A stretch of DNA of 41,520 nt from Hyphomicrobiales bacterium. Lineage in GTDB: Bacteria; Pseudomonadota; Alphaproteobacteria; Rhizobiales; Methyloligellaceae. Position 1 is the stretch's first letter. Every line of letters begins with the position of its first letter. This document shows, piece by piece, positions 25,690 through 33,370 of the stretch. The DNA lies in the NCBI GenBank assembly GCA_028280515.1, contig JANQLP010000087.1, positions 1-41,520 on the forward strand, given 5' to 3'. The translations under genes were made by a program, and so were the position numbers. The notes below the pieces were generated by a model. It saw only the letters and a program-made list of their open reading frames with translations. It did not search any database and was not told the DNA's origin.

Positions 25690-27525
25690 CTAGCAATCGC
25701 CCCTCTTGGAAAGCGGCAGGGACAGCAATGATCCGCTCTTGCCGTGCAGGACCGTCAGAGACGGTAGTCTGCCGTGGGGTACCTGAGCGAAGTGGTCGAC
25801 GTCCGCGCCTGCAATTGACAGACGCAGACGGCTCCCCTGACGGAGTGTCCATGCGACTGGAAGAAGCGCAAAGCGAATGCGTTGTGATCCGTCTATGGGC
25901 ATGGGAGCGGCATCGTGTCGGGAGCAGCTATGATAGGGCCAGGTTGTTCTGTAGTTCTCTGGGCATGATGACTCCTTTCGATGGAGCGCGCGCAGCATGC
26001 CTTCAGTCACATACTGCACCTGGCCGTCCTGCTGCACCTCCGACAGGTAGGCAAAGATGGCGGCGTCCGGTTCGCTTGAACGTACGTTCAGCGACAAGAC
26101 CGCGTGACCGCACAGTTGCAGGTCCTTCGGAAGGGGGTCGGAGGTGTAGGTCAACATGCACGCATCGCGACCCTGCCAGTCCGCATAGTAATCCACACAA
26201 TCCAGTCCTGAAATGCGTTCATATCTCGTCTGTCGCCCGGTCGCGGTTGACGGATCGACCTTGTACGCGGCACCTCCCTCGTCAGGCGCGTCATGGACAA
26301 GCCGGCGATCGGGACCCAGGAATAGCTCCTCTGCTTGAAGAGTAGGCGGCCAGCTTGATGCAGAACGCCAGACCTCGTCGTGCATGACGAAGTAATGGAC
26401 AGGCTCCTCATCGCGTAACCCGGTTTCCATTTCTGCAAGATACTGATCAAAGAACCGAAGGACCTCCGCCATGAGCGGAAAGCGTGGCGTCACCTCAGAC
26501 CGCCAAGGTGACGTGTTGACTTTCGCGCCGTGATCCCAAGGTCCAATGAGGAGGTGCTTGTTGGTGTTTTCGAGAGTCAGATGGCGGCTGATAACGCCAT
26601 TGCAGTACCCGGCGCCGTCCGTCCATCCACTCACCGAATAGACGGCAACGTCCTCTCGAATACCGTCGGCGTAGTTCGAGGGAGCGAGCGCGGCGACGGT
26701 GAACGCCGAATCATAGGGCAGCGGCTCGTCCCGAAACCTAAACTCCGCCATCAGGTCCGGCATTCTGAAGTTGCCACGGTGCTCCTTGAGCGCGGCCTCC
26801 AAGAGTCGGCCGTCCTGATCTTCATCGACAGGGTGGGGCCCATCCAGGTTGGTGTCGCGAAACGTCGAGTATCGCTCGAGCTCTTTTCCCTTAACGTTGT
26901 CCAGTGCATCCATCATCGCGCCGTAGTCTCGCGCCAGGCTTTGCACCAAGAGGCCGCCGGGATAGTAGTTGTCCGCGTAGGTGTCCCAAACGGAGAACAG
27001 AGGCGCGATCGCCTTGACGGCAGGATGGCCGGTCGAGGCTAGAAAATCGCTTGCGGCGCCGAGGTAAGAAATCCCAGTCGCGCCAATACGGCCGTTGGAC
27101 CAGGATTGCTTTACAGTCCAATCTGCGATCTCGGCGTGGTCAAGTCTCTCCGCAGGAGAGCGAAAGCTATCGCGTGTGCCAAAGCTGGCACCGGTTCCGC
27201 GCACGTCTATGACAACCAGTGCGTATCCCCGCGGCACGAAGGTGTCGCGGTACGCCGCGATGCCGGGACAGGCTTCGGTGCCCGCGCTGTCGTCCTTAAC
27301 GCGAAACCGACGATAGTAAGGCGTCATGATCTGGATGGTTGGCCAACGCGTGCCGGCAGCGCCCGTTCCGTCAGGCAGATAGACGTCGACGGCGAGTCGG
27401 CAGCCATCGCGCATTGCGAGGTACAGCGAGACCGGCTGAGCGATCGAGTGGGCTGGCAGACGTTGCGAGATATAGTCGCTTGGGGTTACGCGCCAAGCCT
27501 GCCCTCGAAAGTCATCATCTGACAT
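25690..27525 (-). CDS. CocE/NonD-family serine hydrolase (X-Pro dipeptidyl-peptidase S15 type)
   Basis: This 611-residue protein has an alpha/beta-hydrolase core and a C-terminal jelly-roll domain. The N-terminal core includes PVSLYLAMRDGCRLAVDVYL and YALVVIDVRGTGASFG. The nucleophile Ser is in RIGATGISYLGAASDF near residue 148. The acid Asp is probably in SVSGWTDGAGYCNG and the His in LLIGPWDHGAKV. The tail has LRQGSRLRLSIAGADVDHFA, as in cocaine esterase and glutaryl-acylase relatives. ATG at 27525 has GGAGG 8 bases upstream. No signal peptide is visible. It cleaves an ester or amide; the substrate is unknown. It is on the same strand as the upstream binding-protein gene, separated by a hairpin. 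Confidence 0.9.
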   Translation of the reverse strand: MSDDDFRGQAWRVTPSDYISQRLPAHSIAQPVSLYLAMRDGCRLAVDVYLPDGTGAAGTRWPTIQIMTPYYRRFRVKDDSAGTEACPGIAAYRDTFVPRGYALVVIDVRGTGASFGTRDSFRSPAERLDHAEIADWTVKQSWSNGRIGATGISYLGAASDFLASTGHPAVKAIAPLFSVWDTYADNYYPGGLLVQSLARDYGAMMDALDNVKGKELERYSTFRDTNLDGPHPVDEDQDGRLLEAALKEHRGNFRMPDLMAEFRFRDEPLPYDSAFTVAALAPSNYADGIREDVAVYSVSGWTDGAGYCNGVISRHLTLENTNKHLLIGPWDHGAKVNTSPWRSEVTPRFPLMAEVLRFFDQYLAEMETGLRDEEPVHYFVMHDEVWRSASSWPPTLQAEELFLGPDRRLVHDAPDEGGAAYKVDPSTATGRQTRYERISGLDCVDYYADWQGRDACMLTYTSDPLPKDLQLCGHAVLSLNVRSSEPDAAIFAYLSEVQQDGQVQYVTEGMLRALHRKESSCPENYRTTWPYHSCSRHDAAPMPIDGSQRIRFALLPVAWTLRQGSRLRLSIAGADVDHFAQVPHGRLPSLTVLHGKSGSLLSLPLSKRGDC

Positions 27526-27663
27526 GGACACGACCTCCAAATCTAACGCTCAAGTCCGGCTGGGTTGTGCTGTCGGTAAAGCGTGCTTTGTATGTCTGCG
27601 CGTAAGTGATCTCGCGCAGCGCTATGCTTTTGCCAAGAACTCTGCGGTGGAACGTGGAGGTCA

Positions 27664-27698
27664 GGAAACGAGCAGGATCAGTCCGCTTGCTCGTTTCC
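27664..27698 (-). terminator. Stem-loop after the orphan binding-protein gene
   Basis: GGAAACGAGCA (27664-27674) and TGCTCGTTTCC (27688-27698) are perfect 11-bp inverted repeats around a 13-base loop. The structure lies 22 bases past the stop of the binding-protein gene and before the hydrolase gene on the same strand. There is no long T-run on either side, so it may stabilise or partly terminate the transcript. Confidence 0.6.
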
Positions 27699-27719
27699 CA
27701 ACAAGCTCCACCAGTTAGA

Positions 27720-28871
27720 TCAGAAACCGGCTTTGATTTCTTCGAACACCTCTATGTAGTGCTCGCGAGTCGAAGGGGGGATCTCCGACAAGTAACGCGT
27801 GCCTTCCATAAAGGCCACGGGGTCGGAGATACCAAGTTTGTCGAGAGTTTCTTGGGGCACCATGTCGAACGCTTTCATGTTGCAATGGCCGTAGCCGCGT
27901 TCGGTTAGGTTGAAGATACCGCTCTCCGGCGACGAGACGGCGTTCAGGTAGTCATAGACCTTATCGATGTCGCCTTCGCCGTTGGTGATGTGCACGTCGC
28001 CGCACACCCAAGTGTAGATGCCTTCCTTAGGGTTCATGTATTCGATGTTGACGCCCTGATCCTTCAGCTTCAGCACCGAACCGTTCCATGCGTAGGAGGC
28101 GACGAGCTCGCCGGTCGCCAAGCCTTGTTCGACGGACGTGACATCCGTCCAGTACCAGCGCAGAAGGTCACGTTGCTTCTTTATCAACGGTATGGCGCGT
28201 TCAAGCTCCTCTTCTGTCATATCGAAGGGGTTCTCCGCACCGATCACCGCCCCAGCCACGCCAAACACGGTGTCCACCGAATCAAAGGTGCCAAGCCTGT
28301 TGGCGTACTTCTCGTCAAAGAGGATCATCCAGGAGTGATTCTCGGCGCCAGCATACTCCGGTGCCAAGTCTGGTCGAAACAAGACCGAGCTGTTGCCCCA
28401 CGAGCGCGGTAGGAAAACCTGCTGGCCGTTGACCTGCGCACCTTCAATCGTCTTGAGACTTGGGAAGACATCGTCCCAATGCTCCAATCGGCTGGTATCA
28501 AGAGGTGCCAGGAACCCTGCGTCCCACCAGCGGCGCAGACTATAAGTGCATGGCGTCGCAATATCGGGTTGGAAACCAGCCCGCATTTTCTGAAAGCCTT
28601 CTTCTTCCTCACCCCAGAATGCGAAAGATGGCATCAGACCATGTTTTTCGACATACCCTGGAAATCGTTCGGGCAGGTCACTGCCCGCCCAGGTAAAGAC
28701 CATCAGATCGGGATCCGCATCGTACTCTTGAGCGAGAGACGGCCGGCGCACCATCGGCAGCATGACTGTCGCGAGGCCGACTGAGGCCAAGACCTGGTTC
28801 ACCTGGCGGCGCGAGATGTCGTTGTTGGCCAGCCGCGAACGGAATTCTTGAATGTCCATTACTCGTGTCAT
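27720..28871 (-). CDS. Periplasmic polyamine-type substrate-binding protein (PotD/PotF-like), orphan
   Basis: This 383-residue exported binding protein has a signal with a twin-arginine pair (NDISRRQVNQVLASVGLATV), suggesting Tat or lipid-independent export, with cleavage near PSLAQE. The mature protein follows the spermidine/putrescine-binding family: LMVFTWAGSDLPERFPGYVE, GFQKMRAGFQPDIATPCTYS, a domain with VFLPRSWGNSSVLFRPDLAP, ELVASYAWNGSVLKL and the tail EIPPSTREHYIEVFEEIKAG. ATG at 28871 has GGGAG 7 bases upstream; the frame to 28964 adds a non-signal leader. No permease or ATPase gene lies nearby, so it must use a transporter encoded elsewhere or act in sensing. Confidence 0.9.
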   Translation of the reverse strand: MTRVMDIQEFRSRLANNDISRRQVNQVLASVGLATVMLPMVRRPSLAQEYDADPDLMVFTWAGSDLPERFPGYVEKHGLMPSFAFWGEEEEGFQKMRAGFQPDIATPCTYSLRRWWDAGFLAPLDTSRLEHWDDVFPSLKTIEGAQVNGQQVFLPRSWGNSSVLFRPDLAPEYAGAENHSWMILFDEKYANRLGTFDSVDTVFGVAGAVIGAENPFDMTEEELERAIPLIKKQRDLLRWYWTDVTSVEQGLATGELVASYAWNGSVLKLKDQGVNIEYMNPKEGIYTWVCGDVHITNGEGDIDKVYDYLNAVSSPESGIFNLTERGYGHCNMKAFDMVPQETLDKLGISDPVAFMEGTRYLSEIPPSTREHYIEVFEEIKAGF

Positions 28872-29636
28872 CTTGTGTCTCCCTAGACGTGTCGGCGGAG
28901 CGGTGCTCCCACGGCCCGGTGGTTGCTGTTCGGCAATGCGCTCAGCAACTGCGACTTTCCGCATCAGTCGATGGTAAGGCGTGGTCTGTAAGAATTTAGC
29001 TTTGGATATGCGAAAGCCTTATCCGTATGACCCAATTTCACCATCATTTGTGCGACTTTGCCGTGTCGAACCTTTCGCATTGTTAGCGAATCATGCATCA
29101 CTGTCTACAAGATAATCTATATATGTTCTGTAATAATGAGATTGGCAATCGATGCAAGTTCGCGCCACACGACGAACCTCTTGTGCGTGCTTCGAGCCTT
29201 GTGGGCGGGCTCGCTGGCACCTCTAAACAACGGTCTTGGCGGCTTTTTTCCGTGGCCCAGACTGCACGTCAACTTGCCCATGGCGACGGCGTGGTTCGCT
29301 CGTCTGGTCAGGATCCCACTGTACGCCCCGCGGATGACTCAAACTACATGCTGTCAGGACAGATGGAGTAAGACGCTAAGAGCCTGCGGCACGTGCGCGC
29401 GCGCCCATGCTGCATCCTAGACGGCTGTGACGTTGTTTCCATAACGCAGATTATGGCGCCCGACGACGTAAGCGCGATGCAATGTCTGCCCTTAGCGACG
29501 TTGAGTGTTGATTGACGTGGCTACTGACCGTCATCATGTGCTCAGCGCGACAGCGATCAAACTGGCTCGTTGATCTTGGCACGGCTGGACACCTCTCTCT
29601 TTGACCCAACTAGGGTGACATCGCCTGCAACCGCCG
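28872..29636. other. Long intergenic region with the binding-protein promoter area
   Basis: No gene is supported. The part from 28980 to 29150 is AT-rich and should hold the minus-strand promoter of the binding protein. It contains the half-site at 29124-29133. Small plus-strand frames at 29058-29420 and 29093-29371 overlap each other in different frames and match nothing I recognise. Confidence 0.5.
29124..29133 (-). promoter_or_regulatory. TTACAGAACA half-site upstream of the orphan binding protein
   Basis: On the minus strand this reads TTACAGAACATATAT, matching the left arm of the 24624-24654 dyad (TTGCAGAACATATAT) at 14 of 15 positions. It lies about 250 bases upstream of the binding-protein start. 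A partner half-site at the same spacing is weak. It suggests shared control of both transcription units. Confidence 0.35.
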
Positions 29637-30362
29637 TTAAGCCTGCTTTAGCGCCTTGGCGAGCACAAGCGTATCGTCGGCAAGAATCTGCAAATGATCG
29701 CGCATGCGTTTGCAGACTTCCTCTTCGTCACGGCGCATCAACGCATCCATGATGCCGTCATGCTCGCCAATCGATTCGGCGATGCGCCCCGGGCGGAAAG
29801 TGATGAAACGGCGATAAGGAACCAGCCGGCGATTCAGTGCGGTGGCCTCATCGGCAAGTACCGAGTTGTGGCTTGCGATATGGACCGCGCGATGGAAGGC
29901 GTGGTTCAGCTTGAAGAAGGTCTCCGCATCACCTTCGACCGCGGCAGCCCGACAAGCCTGGTGCGCCGCGACGATTGACTCCCTGTCATTGTCGGTCATA
30001 CGCCGGGCGGCGAGTCGGGCGGCAAAAGCCTCGACTTCCGCCATGACCTCATAGAGTTCGATAATCTTTTCGACTGTCAGTGTCGACACAATGGCGCCCT
30101 GCCTCGGTCGAACCTCGATCAGGCCGGACGAAGCCAACTCCTTAAGGGCTTCTCGAACTGGTGTACGCGATACCTGAAAGCGCTTGGACAGACCGGCCTC
30201 GTCTAGACGGGTGCCGGGCTTGAGGCGCCCCTCAATAATATCTGTCTCGAGCTCCTTGCGTAATCGATGCGCAAGCGTGGCGGCGCGGGGACTGTCGATT
30301 CGGCCGCCTGTCGACGGCCCCTCGACACGCGCTGCATCGTCGACAGGGAAGTGATCGCTCAT
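29637..30362 (-). CDS. GntR-family regulator, FCD subfamily
   Basis: This 241-residue protein has an N-terminal GntR winged helix (LAHRLRKELETDIIEGRLKP, GTRLDEAGLSKRFQVSRTPV, REALKELASSGLIEVRPRQG) and an all-helical FCD effector domain with its metal-binding pattern (ELYEVMAEVEAFAARLAARR, FFKLNHAFHRAVHIASHN, ESIGEHDGIMDALMRRDEEE). FCD regulators usually bind a carboxylate, often with a metal ion. The ATG at 30362 fits the family; an open frame continues to 30515 through the intergenic promoter and is rejected. It is divergent from the 11-gene operon starting at 30485 and is its likely repressor. Confidence 0.9.
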   Translation of the reverse strand: MSDHFPVDDAARVEGPSTGGRIDSPRAATLAHRLRKELETDIIEGRLKPGTRLDEAGLSKRFQVSRTPVREALKELASSGLIEVRPRQGAIVSTLTVEKIIELYEVMAEVEAFAARLAARRMTDNDRESIVAAHQACRAAAVEGDAETFFKLNHAFHRAVHIASHNSVLADEATALNRRLVPYRRFITFRPGRIAESIGEHDGIMDALMRRDEEEVCKRMRDHLQILADDTLVLAKALKQA

Positions 30363-30446
30363 TGGCTCTTCACCGTTCGTTTCCCTTGCATATCGCCTGA
30401 CATCGGACACAGCAAGCTTGACGCGAGCATGCAATAGAGAAAATAT

Positions 30447-30475
30447 TGCACACAATTTGTTGCTTTGTGTATGCA
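30447..30475. promoter_or_regulatory. Candidate GntR operator between regulator and catabolic operon
   Basis: TGCACACAA (30447-30455) and TTTGTGTATGCA (30464-30475) form an imperfect inverted repeat around 8 bases. It ends about 10 bases before the first gene of the operon and about 85 bases upstream of the gntR-type gene. Position and symmetry fit an FCD-type regulator site; the centre is less conserved than the classical TGTATACA core. Confidence 0.4.
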
Positions 30476-30484
30476 CATAGAGGG

Positions 30485-31657
30485 ATGGTGATCGGCGTGC
30501 CCGAGCCGGAAGCATCTGAAATCGCCATGATTGAGCAGCGCAATCGTCACTTCGATGCGCTGTTCTCGGGGCAAGGGGTGAAGTGGCTTGGTCAAAACAC
30601 CAACCATACCGCGCCTCATCCAGCGGTCAGGTCAGCCATGATCGAGTGTATCGATTCCGGCGAGTTCCATGTTTACGCTCCACCCCTTGGTTTTGAGGCG
30701 TTACGTCAGGCGATCTTGCGGGATCTCAGCCTGGATAGCGCATTTTCTGTTTTGGTCACCGACGGTGCGATCGAGGGTCTTTATCACGCGTGCCGAACAT
30801 TCATCGGGCCGGGAGAAGAGTTCCTGGTCACCGATCCCGGTTGGCTGTGGCCGCGCCGATTTGCAGCAAGCAGCGGCGCCCGCGTTATCGAGCTTCCCAT
30901 CTACGACAAAGCGGCCGGCTATCGGCTTCGCCCCGAGCAACTGCGCCAGGCCATAACGCCTAAAACCCGGCTGATCTATTTGGTCGATCCCAGCAACCCC
31001 CTGGGCTCCGTGCAGACCCGCGCGGAGATTGTTGAGATCGCGGAATTGGCGCGAGAGGCTGGCATCACGTTGATCCATGACTGTACCTATCGACACTTCG
31101 CCGGGGAACACACGCTCGCTGCGACGTATTACCCGGAAGGCACGATTACCACGTACAGTTTCTCGAAATGGCTCGGCATTGCCGGGCTGAGGCTTGGCGC
31201 GCTGGTGGCGGCCCCTGATGTGATCGCACGTCTTGCCGTGGCGGCACCGAACAACCTGGGCGCCTCCGTGCTGGCCCAGCGCGCAGCCCTTGCGGGTTTG
31301 GAGCACAAGGCGGATTGGTTCCCCGCCGTGCAGGATGCTCAGCTTGCCAATCAAGCGTCTATCAAAGCTGCAGTTGATGCTGTCCCGGGTCTCGACATTG
31401 CTGTCTACCCATCGAACGGGAATTTTCTTGCCATTGATGTTAGCGGCGCATCGGTCACGCCGGAGCGTCTTTGCGAGTACTACCTCGAGCGAAACATGCT
31501 CATTCGCCAAGGCAGCTATCACACGGCTCAAGTCGGTGATCGGTTCATAAAGGTAAGCACGACCGTGCCCAGCGAGTGGATGGCGGAGTTTTGCGATCAG
31601 CTTGGTGAGGCCGTTCAAGTGTGTCGTCGCCAAAACGCCGCGGGCTCTTTGTTCTAG
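30485..31657 (+). CDS. Class I/II PLP-dependent aminotransferase
   Basis: This 390-residue cytoplasmic fold-type I enzyme has VTDGAIEGLYHACRTFIGPG (cofactor phosphate region), DPGWLWPRRFAASSGARVIE, LVDPSNPLGSVQTRAEIVEI, the cofactor-contacting Asp in LIHDCTYRHFAGEHTLA, and the Schiff-base Lys in SFSKWLGIAGLRLGALVAAP. A C-terminal small domain ends near VSTTVPSEWMAEFCDQL. The start is uncertain: ATG 30485 is close behind AGAGGG, and ATG 30527 is a fallback. It is the first gene of the operon. It may remove the amino group of the imported compound or of a keto acid formed by the FAD dehydrogenase. Confidence 0.88.
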   Translation: MVIGVPEPEASEIAMIEQRNRHFDALFSGQGVKWLGQNTNHTAPHPAVRSAMIECIDSGEFHVYAPPLGFEALRQAILRDLSLDSAFSVLVTDGAIEGLYHACRTFIGPGEEFLVTDPGWLWPRRFAASSGARVIELPIYDKAAGYRLRPEQLRQAITPKTRLIYLVDPSNPLGSVQTRAEIVEIAELAREAGITLIHDCTYRHFAGEHTLAATYYPEGTITTYSFSKWLGIAGLRLGALVAAPDVIARLAVAAPNNLGASVLAQRAALAGLEHKADWFPAVQDAQLANQASIKAAVDAVPGLDIAVYPSNGNFLAIDVSGASVTPERLCEYYLERNMLIRQGSYHTAQVGDRFIKVSTTVPSEWMAEFCDQLGEAVQVCRRQNAAGSLF

Positions 31658-31698
31658 CGAGGGACCTGCATGTCGGTGAAGGAGAAGAGGGGTCAGTT

Positions 31699-32481
31699 TT
31701 GGATCTTCGTCTGACGGGAAAACGGGCTCTGATAACCGGAGCGTCTCAAGGTATCGGTGAGGGGCTTGCGGAAGCTTTTGCCGAGGAGGGCGTCAATCTT
31801 CATCTGGTGGCGCGCAACGAGGACCGTCTGAAAGAGGTGCAGAATAGACTTGCTGATAGCTTTGACGTCGCCGTGGAGATTCACCCGTGCGATCTGACCG
31901 GCGCCAGTGTCATTGGCGATCTCGTATCCGCAGTCGGTGACGTCGATATCCTGGTCAACAACGCCGGCCGTATCCCGGGTGGCAACCTAGAATCCATCGA
32001 TGACGCGGCTTGGCGTGACGGCTGGGAACTCAAGGTCTTCGGTTACATCAACCTGACCCGTGCGGTTTATCCGTTGATGCGGTCACGCGGCAGCGGCGTG
32101 ATCATCAACAATATCGGCAATGCCGGTCAGATCTATGACGCAGCTTACGTCGCGGGCACGGCCGGCAACGCGAGCTTGATGGCACTCACCCGAGCGATGG
32201 GCGGTCGCAGTCTCGACGATGGAATCCGCGTCGTGGGGGTTAATCCCGGACCCGTCGATACCGAGCGCATCTACAATCTCCTCAGGCGCCGGGCCCTAGA
32301 CTTGTATGGAGACGAGGCGAGGTACACCGAACTCCTCAAACGCTATCCGCTTGGGCGACCAGCGACCGTACGCGAGGTCGTTGATCTGATGGTTTTTCTG
32401 GCATCCGATCGCTCCGGCTACACCTCCGGCACCATTGTGACGGTCGATGGCGGCATCACGTCACGCAACTCGATCATCTAG
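31699..32481 (+). CDS. SDR-family oxidoreductase with an atypical active site
   Basis: This 260-residue Rossmann protein has TGASQGIGEG (residues 13-22, NAD(P) binding), NNAG at 87-90, and VVGVNPGPVDTERI and SGYTSGTIVTVDGGI near the end. The usual Ser-Tyr-x-x-x-Lys set is altered. Tyr150 is present in DAAYVAGTAGNASLM, but the Lys position holds Thr154, and the Ser position 13 residues earlier is Asn137. I recall a branch of SDR proteins sharing the YxAGxxGNAxLMAxTRAxGG pattern, so this is probably family-specific rather than decay. TTG at 31699 follows AGGGG by 6 bases; longer frames to 31621 run into the aminotransferase gene. It may have non-classical chemistry. Confidence 0.85.
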   Translation: MDLRLTGKRALITGASQGIGEGLAEAFAEEGVNLHLVARNEDRLKEVQNRLADSFDVAVEIHPCDLTGASVIGDLVSAVGDVDILVNNAGRIPGGNLESIDDAAWRDGWELKVFGYINLTRAVYPLMRSRGSGVIINNIGNAGQIYDAAYVAGTAGNASLMALTRAMGGRSLDDGIRVVGVNPGPVDTERIYNLLRRRALDLYGDEARYTELLKRYPLGRPATVREVVDLMVFLASDRSGYTSGTIVTVDGGITSRNSII

Positions 32482-32491
32482 GATCTGCGCC

Positions 32492-33370
32492 ATGCCATTC
32501 GCGGAAACAGATGACGGCATCCGGCTTTACTACGAAGTCGAAGGCGAAGGCGTGCCGCTTGTCTTCGTGCATGAGTTCGCCGGGAATTTCTGGAGCTGGG
32601 AGCCGCAGATCTCTGCATTCACGCGTCGCTATCAATGCATCACGTTCGCGGCGCGAGGCTATCCACCCTCCGATGTTCCCGACGATCTAGGAGCCTATTC
32701 TCAAGCCCGCGCAGCAGACGATATTTATGCGGTCATGGCCGCAGCCGGGATCGATTCAGCCCATCTTGTGGGTCACTCCATGGGCGGATTCGCTGTGTTG
32801 CATGCGGCCATGCGGGCACCCGAACGCGTCCGCTCTTTGGTCGTGGCGGGAACCGGCTATGGCGCCGAGAAGGCGTACGAGGACTATTTCCGCGACATCT
32901 CGGAACAGGTCGCTTGCGGTTTCGAAAGCGGCATCGACAGATTTGCGCCTATCTATGCCGAGGGTGCGTCGCGTGTGCAGTTCCAGGCGAAGGATCCGCA
33001 CGGCTGGCGCCTTTTTGCCGAACGGCTTGCCAAACACTCGGAAATGGGTGCGGCCAACACCATGCGCGGTGTTCAGGCTCGACGGCCTTCGCTCTACGAC
33101 CTTGAAAACGAACTTCGTGGCATTGCCGCCCCAACCCTGATCATCAGCGGCGATGAGGACGATCATTGTCTGCAACCGGGTATCTTTCTGAAGCGTGTCA
33201 TTTCAGCTTCCGGGCTCGCGGTCTTACCGAAGTGCGGTCACACCATCAATCTCGAAGAGCCCGAGCTGTTTAACAGGTTGCTTGGGGACTTTCTGACGTC
33301 AGTCGACCTGGGTCGTTGGGGCAAGCGGGATCCGCGGGCCGACCCGAGCCAAATCATGAGAACGTCATGA
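32492..33370 (+). CDS. Alpha/beta hydrolase
   Basis: This 292-residue hydrolase has an oxyanion-side VPLVFVHEFAGNFWSWEPQI, nucleophile Ser in AHLVGHSMGGFAVLHAAMRA near residue 94, acid Asp in LIISGDEDDHCLQPG and His in VLPKCGHTINLEEPELFN. It resembles the enol-lactonase/haloperoxidase-like group, acting on esters, lactones or C-C bonds. AGGA lies 8 bases before the ATG. It starts 10 bases after the SDR stop, and its TGA overlaps the next ATG as ATGA, so it is translationally coupled to the M20 amidohydrolase. Confidence 0.9.
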   Translation: MPFAETDDGIRLYYEVEGEGVPLVFVHEFAGNFWSWEPQISAFTRRYQCITFAARGYPPSDVPDDLGAYSQARAADDIYAVMAAAGIDSAHLVGHSMGGFAVLHAAMRAPERVRSLVVAGTGYGAEKAYEDYFRDISEQVACGFESGIDRFAPIYAEGASRVQFQAKDPHGWRLFAERLAKHSEMGAANTMRGVQARRPSLYDLENELRGIAAPTLIISGDEDDHCLQPGIFLKRVISASGLAVLPKCGHTINLEEPELFNRLLGDFLTSVDLGRWGKRDPRADPSQIMRTS

